From: Actinopolyspora lacussalsi
Lineage (GTDB): Bacteria; Actinomycetota; Actinomycetes; Mycobacteriales; Pseudonocardiaceae
Assembly (NCBI GenBank): GCA_030803735.1
Contig: JAURUC010000001.1
Location: 1,435,501 to 1,499,500 of the forward strand
Reading direction: 5' to 3'
Length of the DNA: 64,000 nt
The notes beneath the pieces were generated by a model. The model did not search any database. It had not been told where the DNA came from and saw only the letters and a list, made by a program, of their open reading frames with translations. Positions within the stretch are counted from its first letter, which is position 1, and each line of letters opens with the position of its first letter. This document shows positions 33,199 to 42,282 of this stretch, piece by piece. The position numbers and the translations under genes were made by a program.

Positions 33199-33819
33199 AT
33201 GGCGCAGTACTACGAGGTTCACCCACGCAATCCGCAGCGGCGGGCGCTCAACCAGGCGGCCGAGATCCTCCGCTCGGACGGCCTGGTGGTCTACCCCACC
33301 GACTCCTGCTTCGCGCTCGGCTGCCGGGTGGGCAACAAGGACGGGCTGGAACGCATCCGCACGATCCGCAAACTCGACCAGCACCACCACTTCACCCTGG
33401 TGTGCCGAAACTTCTCCGAGCTCGGCCAGCTCGTCAACATCAACAACGCGACCTTCCGCGCCGTCAAGGCCACCACACCGGGCAGTTACACGTTCATCCT
33501 GCCCGCCACCAAGGAGGTTCCCCGCAGGCTGCTGCACCCGAAGAAGAAGACCATCGGCGTGCGCATCCCCGACCACGTCACCGCCCAGGCGCTGCTGGAC
33601 ACGCTGGACGAACCCCTGCTGTCGAGCACCCTGCTGCTGCCCGACCAGCAGGAACCGATGACCAACGGGTGGGACATCAAACAGCGGCTCGACCGCGAGG
33701 TGGACGCCGTGATCGACTCCGGGGACTGCGGGACCGAACCCACCACCGTGGTCGACTTCTCCGAGGACGAGCCCGAGATAGCCCGCTACGGCGCGGGTGA
33801 TCCCACCCCGTTCGAATAG
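33199..33819 (+). CDS. YciO/Sua5-family L-threonylcarbamoyladenylate synthase-like protein
   Basis: This 206-residue protein has the YrdC fold: LNQAAEILRSDGLVVYPTDSCFALGC, IRTIRKLDQHHHFTLVCRNFSEL, the SYTFILPATKEVPRR strand and GVRIPDHVTAQALL. The KxR/SxN pattern is that of YciO, a close relative of TsaC/Sua5 without the Sua5 C-terminal domain. It may make threonylcarbamoyl-AMP for tRNA t6A or have a related role; most genomes encode a separate TsaC. No operon partner is next to it. Confidence 0.92.
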   Translation: MAQYYEVHPRNPQRRALNQAAEILRSDGLVVYPTDSCFALGCRVGNKDGLERIRTIRKLDQHHHFTLVCRNFSELGQLVNINNATFRAVKATTPGSYTFILPATKEVPRRLLHPKKKTIGVRIPDHVTAQALLDTLDEPLLSSTLLLPDQQEPMTNGWDIKQRLDREVDAVIDSGDCGTEPTTVVDFSEDEPEIARYGAGDPTPFE

Positions 33820-34038
33820 TTCCTTCCAGTAGTTCCACCGTCTTCCCGTCCCACACCCGGCGAACCAGCACGACGAGAACCGAGCGGTGAGGGATGTCCC
33901 TGGGGACATCGGCGGAGCCCGGGTGGGCCGTTGCGCGCGCGAGCACGCGCGGCAGACTGTCGCAGCGGGACCGTTCCCCGGTGGAGCCGGGCCGGATTCC
34001 CGGCCGGGAGTGTGGCGAGACGAACCTCAGGACGGATC

Positions 34039-36726
34039 GTGCCCGACGAGAGCAGGTTGATGCCCGACCAGGAAGCGAGCAGTACGAGCCGCCCCCACGG
34101 CCAGGGTCTCCACGTCGAGAGTCTCGGCGGCAACACCGCGGTGCGCAAGCAGCACGATTCCGACGAGCTGGAACGCGAACTCTTCGCCACGATCCCCTCC
34201 TCGCGGGACAGCCGTGCCGTGCTGGCCACGACGGCGGCGATACGCGAGGCAGGCTTCCTGGACGCGTTGTGGCACGCCTGCCGCCGCGCGATGCTTCCCG
34301 CCCTGGCACCGGCGTCCACCGCGGCGAGACGCGGAGCACCAAGCCAACTCTGGATCGCGGTAGGGGGCCTGACTCGCCCCGGTCCCCGAGGCGGTTCGGT
34401 GGCCGAGGAACTCGCCACAGAGCTCGACACGGACGTGCTGGTCCCTGACGGGCGATTGGAGCTGGTGCCCGGCGGGTCGCTCTACGTCACCGGCGGGCGA
34501 TGGCGGTTGTATCGCGCCGGTCACCCACCTCGACCGCACGTCGTGCGGTATCCGACACCGCTGTGGGAGAAGCAGCTGCCCGCCGGTCCGGTGGCCGACT
34601 CCGGGCTGCTCGCCGAACCGGTTCCGGCGGGACTGCGGATCCGCGAGGACGGACAGGAGCCAGGTCCTCGGGAGGAGGACCTCGCGGTGCCGCAGTCCCC
34701 GCACCACCCCCGCCTGCTGCTGGGCTCTCCCGGTGCGACGCCGATCCCCGCGGCACGACTGGCGTCCATGCTGACCCGGCTGTCCGGGGGACTGCGGAGG
34801 CCCTGGGAGCTCGTACCGACCACGGTCGAGGAGGCCGCACCGGCGCGGCTGCGCGAACTCGCCGAACGGCTGGGCAGCGACGTACTGGCGACCACCGGTC
34901 CCGTGCTGCACGACGGTTCGGGCGGCGAACGGTCGGTGGTGCGGGATCCGCACTCCCCCTGGGAACCGTTTCCCGTGTCGCTGTGGCACTCGGCCACCGG
35001 CGCCGCACGGGTGGCACTGACCGCGCGGGCGCCGCGCGGCTGGGTGAGGTTCAACCAGCTGGTCTATCGACGCGCCGAGGCCGGACCCGCCGCCCCCGAC
35101 CCGGGGGAGATGGTGGCCAGGGTCGTGCCGGGTGGACTGGCGCTGTTGCCGTTCGCCCAGTCCGGGTTCAGGGGCGCCGCGGACGAGATCGCCTTCGAGC
35201 AGCACCGGATGACCGTCTCGGTCGGATCGCCCTACGTGCCGGTTCCGCCGGAAGCCCCGAACGTGCTGCGACAACTGCTCGACGGGCTCACCCCTCGACA
35301 ACGCGGCAGGATCCGGCTGCTGATCCTGGGCATCGCCGACGGACGGACGCGCGGAGAACTCACCGCCATCGCGGGTGAACCGAACGGAAGTGGTCCGGCA
35401 TACCCGCCGATCTCCACAGCCGACGGTGCTCCGGGTGCCCCGAGCGCCCCAATCCCCGAGGCGGACGCCCCTGACGCAACCCCGAACGAAACCACGGCGC
35501 ACATCCCCGCGGTGGAAAGCGGCACCTCGGCCAACGGTGCACTGACCGACGAAGGCACGTCGGCTGACGAGGCATCCTTCCGGGACACGGACGACGAGCA
35601 GCGGCCGGTGTTCCACAGCACGCCGATGCCGAGCCACCGGCCGCGCACGGTCTCCGAGCCACCTCCGGAACTGCTGGCCGAGCAGGCCGACCGACCTTCC
35701 CCGTCCGACACCTCGGGCCATCCCGCCCAGGCACCGCACGCGGGAAGTACCGAAGAACCGGCCGACACTCCACCGGCGGCGCTGTCCGATCGGGAACCGG
35801 ACTCCCCGACGAGCGAGGAACCCGCGCGACCGAGGCTCGTGCCCGCGCGGGCGGGTGGCAGCGGCACACCGCACGACCACCGCAGCACGTCCGAGGAACG
35901 CTCGCGCTTCGCCCGGGCGGTGGGTGACGACTTCGGCGAGGTGCTGCCCAGTGTGAACACGGTGTTGGCCACCCACCCCGCGCTGCGGGAGAACGAGGCC
36001 GACGAGGCCAAGGCCGACTTCGTGGCGGTCATCCTCTACACCGGACGCGGCGCGAACGGGGGAAACGCGGTGAACCGGCTGCTGCGCACCGGAAACACCG
36101 AAGCCGCCCGGGACTACGTGGCCTGCCTGCTCTCCGGACTGCGGCGGCTGCCGGTGCACCGTGGCCCGTCCTTCCGCTTCGGTGGTTCCCCGGACGGAGA
36201 CGTCGAGGGCTACGAGCCGGGCGTGGTGCTGTCCGAACCCGGCTTCCTCAGCGCCACGGCGGCGGACGACCTGACGACCGATGACGAGCACGGGGGCTCG
36301 GTGAACGGGGACGTGGTGATCTGGTCGCACTCGGCACGCCGGGTTTCGCTGTTCGGGCGGAACTCGCTGCCCGAGGAGGTCGTGTTCTCCTCCGATTCCC
36401 GGTTCAAGGTCCTCGCCACGGCGGACGAGGAGACCGGTCGGCCCGCACTGCTGCTGCGGGAACTGCGGCCGGACGAGCGGGCCGACCACGGTGAGCTCGA
36501 CGAGGCCGATCTGGCCGTGCTGCCCAAACTCCGGCGCGCGCTGCGACGCAGACACGGCAACGAACCACGAGTGCTCTCCGAGCGGGACCAGTTGGACCGG
36601 ATGAGTTCCCCGGTGGGACTGGTGCCGACCGAACTCCGCGGCGACGCCGAAGCACCATCCTCCGCTTCCGGAGCCGAAGCGGCGCGACCGGACCACCCGG
36701 CAGGCGTCGCGACCACCGCACGATGA
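34039..36726 (+). CDS. Large ESX-linked protein with C-terminal ADP-ribosyltransferase-like domain
   Basis: This protein of about 895 residues sits directly before mycP. Residues 1-450 are a folded unknown region (WIAVGGLTRPGPRGGSVAEEL, WVRFNQLVYRRAEAG). Residues 455-630 are Pro/Ser/Thr/Glu-rich linker. The end (about 640-815) resembles an R-S-E type ADP-ribosyltransferase: VHRGPSF (Arg708), GFLSATAADD (Ser738) and LPEEVVFSSDSRFKV (Glu779/780). Only one glutamate of the usual ExE is in place, so activity is uncertain. GTG 34039 with AGGACGG upstream is chosen; ATG 34060 is the alternative. No signal peptide; ESX export or delivery is inferred from position. Confidence 0.68.
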   Translation: MPDESRLMPDQEASSTSRPHGQGLHVESLGGNTAVRKQHDSDELERELFATIPSSRDSRAVLATTAAIREAGFLDALWHACRRAMLPALAPASTAARRGAPSQLWIAVGGLTRPGPRGGSVAEELATELDTDVLVPDGRLELVPGGSLYVTGGRWRLYRAGHPPRPHVVRYPTPLWEKQLPAGPVADSGLLAEPVPAGLRIREDGQEPGPREEDLAVPQSPHHPRLLLGSPGATPIPAARLASMLTRLSGGLRRPWELVPTTVEEAAPARLRELAERLGSDVLATTGPVLHDGSGGERSVVRDPHSPWEPFPVSLWHSATGAARVALTARAPRGWVRFNQLVYRRAEAGPAAPDPGEMVARVVPGGLALLPFAQSGFRGAADEIAFEQHRMTVSVGSPYVPVPPEAPNVLRQLLDGLTPRQRGRIRLLILGIADGRTRGELTAIAGEPNGSGPAYPPISTADGAPGAPSAPIPEADAPDATPNETTAHIPAVESGTSANGALTDEGTSADEASFRDTDDEQRPVFHSTPMPSHRPRTVSEPPPELLAEQADRPSPSDTSGHPAQAPHAGSTEEPADTPPAALSDREPDSPTSEEPARPRLVPARAGGSGTPHDHRSTSEERSRFARAVGDDFGEVLPSVNTVLATHPALRENEADEAKADFVAVILYTGRGANGGNAVNRLLRTGNTEAARDYVACLLSGLRRLPVHRGPSFRFGGSPDGDVEGYEPGVVLSEPGFLSATAADDLTTDDEHGGSVNGDVVIWSHSARRVSLFGRNSLPEEVVFSSDSRFKVLATADEETGRPALLLRELRPDERADHGELDEADLAVLPKLRRALRRRHGNEPRVLSERDQLDRMSSPVGLVPTELRGDAEAPSSASGAEAARPDHPAGVATTAR

Positions 36727-36797
36727 GTCGACGCCGCCCGACACGGTTCTCGACGAGGAGCGCGGCCGCAGCGAAGCCGCGGTAGGGAGAGCAAGCC

Positions 36798-38093
36798 ATG
36801 CCCGCTCGACGCCCAGGCGTGCTCACCGATCTCGTGCTGCTGCTGAGCGCGCTGCTGTTCGCGTGTGCTCCGCAGGCGGTCGCAGCTGGTCATACGTCCC
36901 CAAGGGGAACGGCGAGCGGGTTCGAGCTCGCGGCACGGTCGGCCACCGAGCAGTGCCGCCGCCCGCCGGTCAAGACGGCGCGGGCACGTCCCTGGGCACA
37001 GGAGATGCTGGCACCGGAGCGGGTCCGGGAACTAACCCGTGGCGCGGGCGTGACGGTGGCGGTCGTCGACTCCGGGGTCGACGCGACGACACCGCAGCTG
37101 GCCGGAGCCGTACTCGACGGTGTCGACGTCCTCTCAGACGGTGGGGGAACCGCCGACACCGACTGCCTCGGGCACGGCACGTTCGTCGCCGGGATCATCG
37201 CCGCACGCCCCGCCGAGGGAACCGGTTTCACCGGAGTCGCCCCGGCCGCCACGATCCTCCCCGTCCGCGACACCCGGTCCAAGGAGGGCGGCTCGGCCGA
37301 GTCCATGGCCCGCGGCATCCGCGCGGCCACCGAGGCGGGCGCGCAGGTCATCAACATCTCGGCCAGCACGAACTACGACGACGCGGCGCTGCGCGACGCC
37401 GTCGAGTACGCGCTGTCGCGTGACGTGCTGATCGTCGCGGCGGCAGCCAACGAGGCGCAGCGGGGCAACCCGGTCCCCTACCCCGCTTCCTACCCCGGCG
37501 TGATCGCCGTCGGCGCGATCGACCCCGCCGGCGAACGCGCGGAGTTCTCCCAGACCGGGAAGTTCATCGACCTCGTCGCACCAGGTGTCGATGTGGTCAG
37601 CGTCGGACCGGGCGGCCCGGGACACTGGCAGGACAGCGGGACCAGCTTCGCCGCACCGTTCGTCTCCGGAACGGCGGCGCTGGTGCGTGCCTACCACCCG
37701 GAGCTGACCGCGGCGCAGGTCAGGCACCGTCTGACGAGCACGGCGAGGCATCCCGGCACGGAGGTACCGGACGAGGCGACGGGCTGGGGCGTGGTGGACC
37801 CGTACTCCGCTGTCACCAGCGTGCTGCACGCGGGGCAGCAGGAGACCGAGTCCGGTGCCGGGACCGTCCGGGTGGCACACCCGGACGTGCCGCGAGACGA
37901 TCCGACGCCGATGCGCGTGGTGCTGATCAGCACCGTGGGGGTGACGCTGCTGATCAGCCTGGCCGCGATCGGGGCGAGGTTGGGACCGGCCGGATGGCGG
38001 CGCGGGTGGCGCCGTCACCGCGTGGTGCGCGTGGTCGACGGCGCAGGCGCTGACCGCACCGTCGAGGAGCGCTCGCACGTCTCGGCAAGGTAA
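36798..38093 (+). CDS. mycP: Mycosin MycP, membrane-anchored subtilisin of the ESX system
   Basis: This 431-residue S8 protease has a signal peptide (DLVLLLSALLFACAPQAVA), catalytic Asp91 in VVDSGVD, His126 in GHGTFVAG and Ser283 in GTSFAAP. A C-terminal transmembrane helix (MRVVLISTVGVTLLISLAAIG) precedes a basic cytosolic tail, exactly the mycosin layout. MycP stabilises the ESX complex and processes some substrates on the outer face of the membrane. It is convergent with eccC, 50 bp away. Confidence 0.96.
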   Translation: MPARRPGVLTDLVLLLSALLFACAPQAVAAGHTSPRGTASGFELAARSATEQCRRPPVKTARARPWAQEMLAPERVRELTRGAGVTVAVVDSGVDATTPQLAGAVLDGVDVLSDGGGTADTDCLGHGTFVAGIIAARPAEGTGFTGVAPAATILPVRDTRSKEGGSAESMARGIRAATEAGAQVINISASTNYDDAALRDAVEYALSRDVLIVAAAANEAQRGNPVPYPASYPGVIAVGAIDPAGERAEFSQTGKFIDLVAPGVDVVSVGPGGPGHWQDSGTSFAAPFVSGTAALVRAYHPELTAAQVRHRLTSTARHPGTEVPDEATGWGVVDPYSAVTSVLHAGQQETESGAGTVRVAHPDVPRDDPTPMRVVLISTVGVTLLISLAAIGARLGPAGWRRGWRRHRVVRVVDGAGADRTVEERSHVSAR

Positions 38094-38142
38094 GCCCCAG
38101 CCCGGCGACCCCCGGTAGGGAAGAACTGTGGCCGGGGAGTGC

Positions 38143-41100
38143 TCACCGTTGGGCGGGCACGACGGGCTCGGCCAGCGGTGTCTGCACCAGCCGCACCGTG
38201 CGCTTGCGGTTGACGAACTGGGCCCTGCCCACCGGGAGCGTCTTCGGCGGCAGCTCACCGAGGAACTTTCCCTCGTCCTTGGGGCAGGAGAACAGCAGAC
38301 CGGGGGTGCCCAACTCCCACATCCGCCGCAGCACCGGGTCCATCATGGACCTTCCGGCTCCCGAGGTGCTGCGGGCGATGATCAGGTGGAAACCGATGTC
38401 GGCGGCCTGCGGCAGCAGCGAGGCCAGCGCCTGCACCGGGTTGTTCATGCCGGTCTGCACCAGCTCGTGGTCGTCGACGACGATGAACAGCCGCCCACCG
38501 GTCCACCAGTCCCGTTTGGGCAGCCGGTCCGGGGTGATCTCCGGACCGGGAAGCCGGTCGGTGAGCAGCCCGGCGGTCTCCTCGATGGTGGTGGCGAAGG
38601 TGTCGCCGGAGACCGAGTAGCCCAGCTGGTACTCCTGCGGCACCGCGTCGTGCAGTTCGCGGCGCAGGTCGGCGAACATCAGCCGCGCCTGGTCGGGTCG
38701 GTAGTGGGCCCGCACCGAACGCGCGATGTGGCGCAGCAGGTTCGTCTTTCCCGTCTCGGTGTCGCCGAAGATCATCAGGTGCGGGGTGACGTCGAAGTCG
38801 TGCCACAGCGGCGCGAGGTCGACGTCGTCGATCCCCAGCGAGATCCTGGGCAGACCGGTACTGCCCGCCAGCGGTTCCGGCAGCTCGGAGGCGTGCACCT
38901 CCACAGGCAACAGCCGCACCGGGGGCGCCTGCGGGACGCCGGGCACCGCGACCGCCTCGACCAGGTCGGTCACCGCGTCGGCGAGGTCGTCGGTTCGGGC
39001 GCGACCGTCCACCCGGGGCAGGGCGGTGAGGAAGTGCTGCTTGTCGGTGGTCAGACCACGTCCGGGCGAGTCGGGGACCTTGGCCGCGAGCCTGCTGTTG
39101 ACCTCGGACTCCACCGGATCGCCCAGGCGCAGCTCCAGCCGCGTGCCGAGCACGCCGCGCAGCCACGGGCGCATGTCCGACCAGCGCGCGGCGCCGACGA
39201 CCAGGTGGATGCCGAAGGTCAGCCCGCGCGCGGCGATCTCGCCGAGTCGGTCCTCCAGCTCGTCGAACTCGTTGCGCACGGTGTACCAGCCGTCGATGAA
39301 CAGGAAGACGTCGCCGTACGGGTCCTCGTCGACGAACCGCCCCGCGCGCTTGGCACGGCGGTAGGCCGACATCGAGTCCAGGTTGTTGGCCTGGAAGGCG
39401 ACCTCCCGACGTTCGAGCAGGTTGACGATCTCCTGGACGGTGCGGGTGACCCGATCACGGTCGAGACGACCCGCCACGCTGCCCACGTGCGGCAGGTCCC
39501 GCAGCGGGGCCAGCGAGCCACCGCCGAAGTCCAGGCAGTAGAACTGGACCTCGGCGGCCGAGTGGCTCAGTGCCAGCGCGGCGATCATCGTGCGCAGCAC
39601 GGTGCTCTTGCCGCTCTGCGGGCCACCGACCACGCCGACGTGCCCCTGGGCTCCGGAGAGGTCGGCCGTCAGCAGCTCGCGACGCTGCTGGGCGGGCAGG
39701 TCGATCAGTCCCAGCGGCACCCGCAGTCCGTCCTCGGTGGAGCGCTCGGCCGACCGCAGGCCGGTGTCCGGGGAGTCCAGCAGCGGCGGCAGCAGATCGT
39801 CCAGCGTGGGCGATACCCGCATGGGCGGCAACCAAACCTGGTGCGCCGCCGGACCGTGATCGCTAAGCCGGTCGATGAGCACGTCCACGAGCGAGGTCTG
39901 CGGCCCGCTGTCCTCTTCCGGCTCCGGCGGGGCTTCGACGGTGCGCCGAACGCGGGGTTCGACGTAGTCACCGCCGAACGGCACCAGCTGTTCCTCGATG
40001 ACCTCCTTGCTGCGCTGCCTGCGCGGAGTGCGGTAGACACCCGACACGTAGGCGGCCTTGAACCGGGAGAGGGTCTGGGTGTCCGAACGCAGGTAACCGT
40101 TGCCCGGCGTGGTGGGCAGCTCGTAGGCGTCCGGCACACCGATCACGCTGCGGCTCTCCATCGCCGAGAACGTGCGCAGCCCGACGCGGTAGGACAGGTG
40201 GGTCTCCACCTTGCTGATGCGGCCCTCGTCGAGCCGCTGCGAGGCCAGCAGCAGGTGCACGCCGAGACTGCGGCCGAGCCTGCCGATCATGGCGAACACG
40301 TCGATGAACTCGGGTTTGCTGACCAGCATCTCGCTGAACTCGTCGACCACGACGAACAGGCTCGGCATCGGATCCAGCGGCACCCCGGAACGGCGCGCCT
40401 TCTCGTACTCCCGCTGGGAGCTGTAGTTCCCGGCCGAGCGCAGCAGCTCCTGCCGCCGGTTCATCTCCCCGGTGAGCGCGTCCTGCATCCGGTCGACCAG
40501 TTCGATCTCGTCGACCAGATTGGTGATCACCGCCGAGGTGTGCGGCAGCCGGTCGAAGCCGAGGAAGGCGGCACCACCCTTGAAGTCCACCAGCACGAGA
40601 TTGAGCTCGTCCGAGGCGTGCGTGGTCACCAGTGCCAGCACCAGGGTCCGCAGCAGCTCGCTCTTGCCGGAGCCGGTGGCACCGACCAGCATCCCGTGCG
40701 GGCCCATGCCGTCCTCGGCTGACTCCTTGATGTCCAGTTCGATCGGGGTGCCGTTGCCCGCGATGCCGATCGGCACCCGCATGCGCTGCCAGGCCGAGCG
40801 GTCCCGGCGCAGCTGGTCGACGTCGAAGGTGCGCGCGTCGGACACGCCCAGCAGCGAGGTCAGCTCGTAGTCGGTGGTCAGTGGTTCGCCGGAGTCGCCG
40901 CTGGTGCCCATCCGGTGCGGCGCGATGTCGCGCGCCAGTGCCGAAGCCGTCACCACCCCCACTCCGTCCGGCCCGCACAGCGAGCTCGTGCTCTCCCGGC
41001 CCGCGCGGTCGAAGTCGACCGTGCGGATCTCGGCGGAGTCGACCTCCAGGTGCAGCACCGAACGGTCCGCCTGCCAGGTCAGCGCGCTGTCGATGTCGAC

Positions 41101-42132
41101 GATCACGGTGTTGCGGTAGCCACCCCCGGAGAAGCGGTGCCCGGCCGGGATGTTCACCCCGTCGACCACGACCACCACGAACGGCTCACCGCTGGTGATC
41201 GGGGTGGAGGGCTCGAAACGGGGGCGCTCGGTGTAGTCCGCTCCACCGAGGAGCTCTTCCAGGTCGGTGACGTTGTCCGAGATCAACCGCAGCGGCCCGG
41301 CCCCGTCGCGACGGCCGTCGTCCTGGGCGTGCGGCAGCCACTTCGTCCAGAGCCACTCCTCGCGCCGCTCGTTCCCGACGCACACGGCCACGGTCAGGTC
41401 GGCCGGGGAGTGGAAGGCGACGAGTTGGCACAGCAGCGCCCGCACCAGGGAACGTTGCGCCTCGGTCTCGCCGCGCAGCTGGATCCGGGCGAAGCCGCGC
41501 AGATACACCGCGATCGGGGAGGAGGGCAACGTGGTGTAGGTGCGCAGGAACCGGCGCAGGGCGTAGGCGCTGAGCGGTTCGAGGTCCTCGACAGGTTTGG
41601 TCTGCGGTGGGACGAGCTTGACGGCGGAGCGCTGTTGCCCCAGCCCGAGCCGGACCTCCCCGAAGTCCTCGTGCGCCGCGCGGCGTTCCCAGAGGCGGTA
41701 ACTGCGCACCAGTGACCACAGTGACCGCGGATCCGGGTGCTTCCAGATCGCCGCGCGGTGCTGCTCGCCCAACGCGTCGCGCACCCTGCGCCGCATCTGC
41801 GAGAGATAGCGCAGGTAGTCCCGGCGGTCACCGGTGAGCTGGTGCTTGCGGTCGGTGGATGCCCTGGCCAATTGGCCGAGAACCATGGTGACCATGGCGA
41901 CGCCCATCAGGCCGCCACCGATGTAGGTCATCATGCTCCCGGAACGGGCCGACGAAAGCATCATCATCATCATCGCGCCGGCCATGACCGCCATCGGCAG
42001 ATACATCAGCACCGTGCTCAGGCTGTTGCTCTGCGGCTCCGGCACGCTGGGTGGTTCCTGCAGCTCCACCTGGTCCGCGGGCATCGCAGGCCCCACGCGA
42101 CGGGCCGGCCTGCGGAACAGCGTCGTGCTCAA
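38143..42132 (-). CDS. eccC: ESX motor ATPase EccC
   Basis: This 1329-residue FtsK/SpoIIIE-type ATPase has two N-terminal transmembrane helices (near residues 40-95: LSTVLMYLPMAVMAGAMMMM) and three ATPase domains with Walker A motifs GATGSGKSE (about 480), GGPQSGKST (about 835) and GDTETGKTN (about 1125). Walker B of the first is SLFVVVDEFSE. It is a fused EccCa-EccCb protein that recognises Esx substrates and drives export. The start is TTG 42132 (LSTTLFRRPARRVGP) with GAGGAG 7 nt upstream; the frame to 42234 is an unsupported extension. It is divergent from eccD. Confidence 0.97.
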   Translation of the reverse strand: MSTTLFRRPARRVGPAMPADQVELQEPPSVPEPQSNSLSTVLMYLPMAVMAGAMMMMMLSSARSGSMMTYIGGGLMGVAMVTMVLGQLARASTDRKHQLTGDRRDYLRYLSQMRRRVRDALGEQHRAAIWKHPDPRSLWSLVRSYRLWERRAAHEDFGEVRLGLGQQRSAVKLVPPQTKPVEDLEPLSAYALRRFLRTYTTLPSSPIAVYLRGFARIQLRGETEAQRSLVRALLCQLVAFHSPADLTVAVCVGNERREEWLWTKWLPHAQDDGRRDGAGPLRLISDNVTDLEELLGGADYTERPRFEPSTPITSGEPFVVVVVDGVNIPAGHRFSGGGYRNTVIVDIDSALTWQADRSVLHLEVDSAEIRTVDFDRAGRESTSSLCGPDGVGVVTASALARDIAPHRMGTSGDSGEPLTTDYELTSLLGVSDARTFDVDQLRRDRSAWQRMRVPIGIAGNGTPIELDIKESAEDGMGPHGMLVGATGSGKSELLRTLVLALVTTHASDELNLVLVDFKGGAAFLGFDRLPHTSAVITNLVDEIELVDRMQDALTGEMNRRQELLRSAGNYSSQREYEKARRSGVPLDPMPSLFVVVDEFSEMLVSKPEFIDVFAMIGRLGRSLGVHLLLASQRLDEGRISKVETHLSYRVGLRTFSAMESRSVIGVPDAYELPTTPGNGYLRSDTQTLSRFKAAYVSGVYRTPRRQRSKEVIEEQLVPFGGDYVEPRVRRTVEAPPEPEEDSGPQTSLVDVLIDRLSDHGPAAHQVWLPPMRVSPTLDDLLPPLLDSPDTGLRSAERSTEDGLRVPLGLIDLPAQQRRELLTADLSGAQGHVGVVGGPQSGKSTVLRTMIAALALSHSAAEVQFYCLDFGGGSLAPLRDLPHVGSVAGRLDRDRVTRTVQEIVNLLERREVAFQANNLDSMSAYRRAKRAGRFVDEDPYGDVFLFIDGWYTVRNEFDELEDRLGEIAARGLTFGIHLVVGAARWSDMRPWLRGVLGTRLELRLGDPVESEVNSRLAAKVPDSPGRGLTTDKQHFLTALPRVDGRARTDDLADAVTDLVEAVAVPGVPQAPPVRLLPVEVHASELPEPLAGSTGLPRISLGIDDVDLAPLWHDFDVTPHLMIFGDTETGKTNLLRHIARSVRAHYRPDQARLMFADLRRELHDAVPQEYQLGYSVSGDTFATTIEETAGLLTDRLPGPEITPDRLPKRDWWTGGRLFIVVDDHELVQTGMNNPVQALASLLPQAADIGFHLIIARSTSGAGRSMMDPVLRRMWELGTPGLLFSCPKDEGKFLGELPPKTLPVGRAQFVNRKRTVRLVQTPLAEPVVPAQR

Positions 42133-42242
42133 CGCGCGTCTCCTCGTTGGTGCGGGATTCCCCTTGGTGTTGCGGCGGAGCCACCCGAACGCACCAATCC
42201 GCGCGCGCGAGTGACTACCTTCCGCCGTTGTCACGGTCTCGG

Positions 42243-42262
42243 CCAGCCAGCCAGCCAGCCAG
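42243..42262. repeat. CCAG tetranucleotide repeat before eccD
   Basis: Five uninterrupted CCAG units (42243-42262) abut the AGGAAGGAAA ribosome-binding site of eccD. Tetranucleotide tracts can change length by slippage; here it would change the 5' untranslated region, not the frame. Confidence 0.85.
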
Positions 42263-42282
42263 GAAGGAAACCGGACACCAAC

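Noticed and set aside
34027..36744. A 905-codon minus-strand ORF antisense to the ADP-ribosyltransferase-like gene
   Set aside because: No recognisable domain, Arg/Gly/Val-rich, no ribosome site; codon-position bias of the plus strand explains it.
38128..40722. An 864-codon plus-strand ORF antisense to eccC
   Set aside because: Shadow of a confident gene; composition is His/Gln/Arg/Val-rich and no family match.
42243..42262. CRISPR-like or direct-repeat array
   Set aside because: It is a simple CCAG tetranucleotide tract without spacers.
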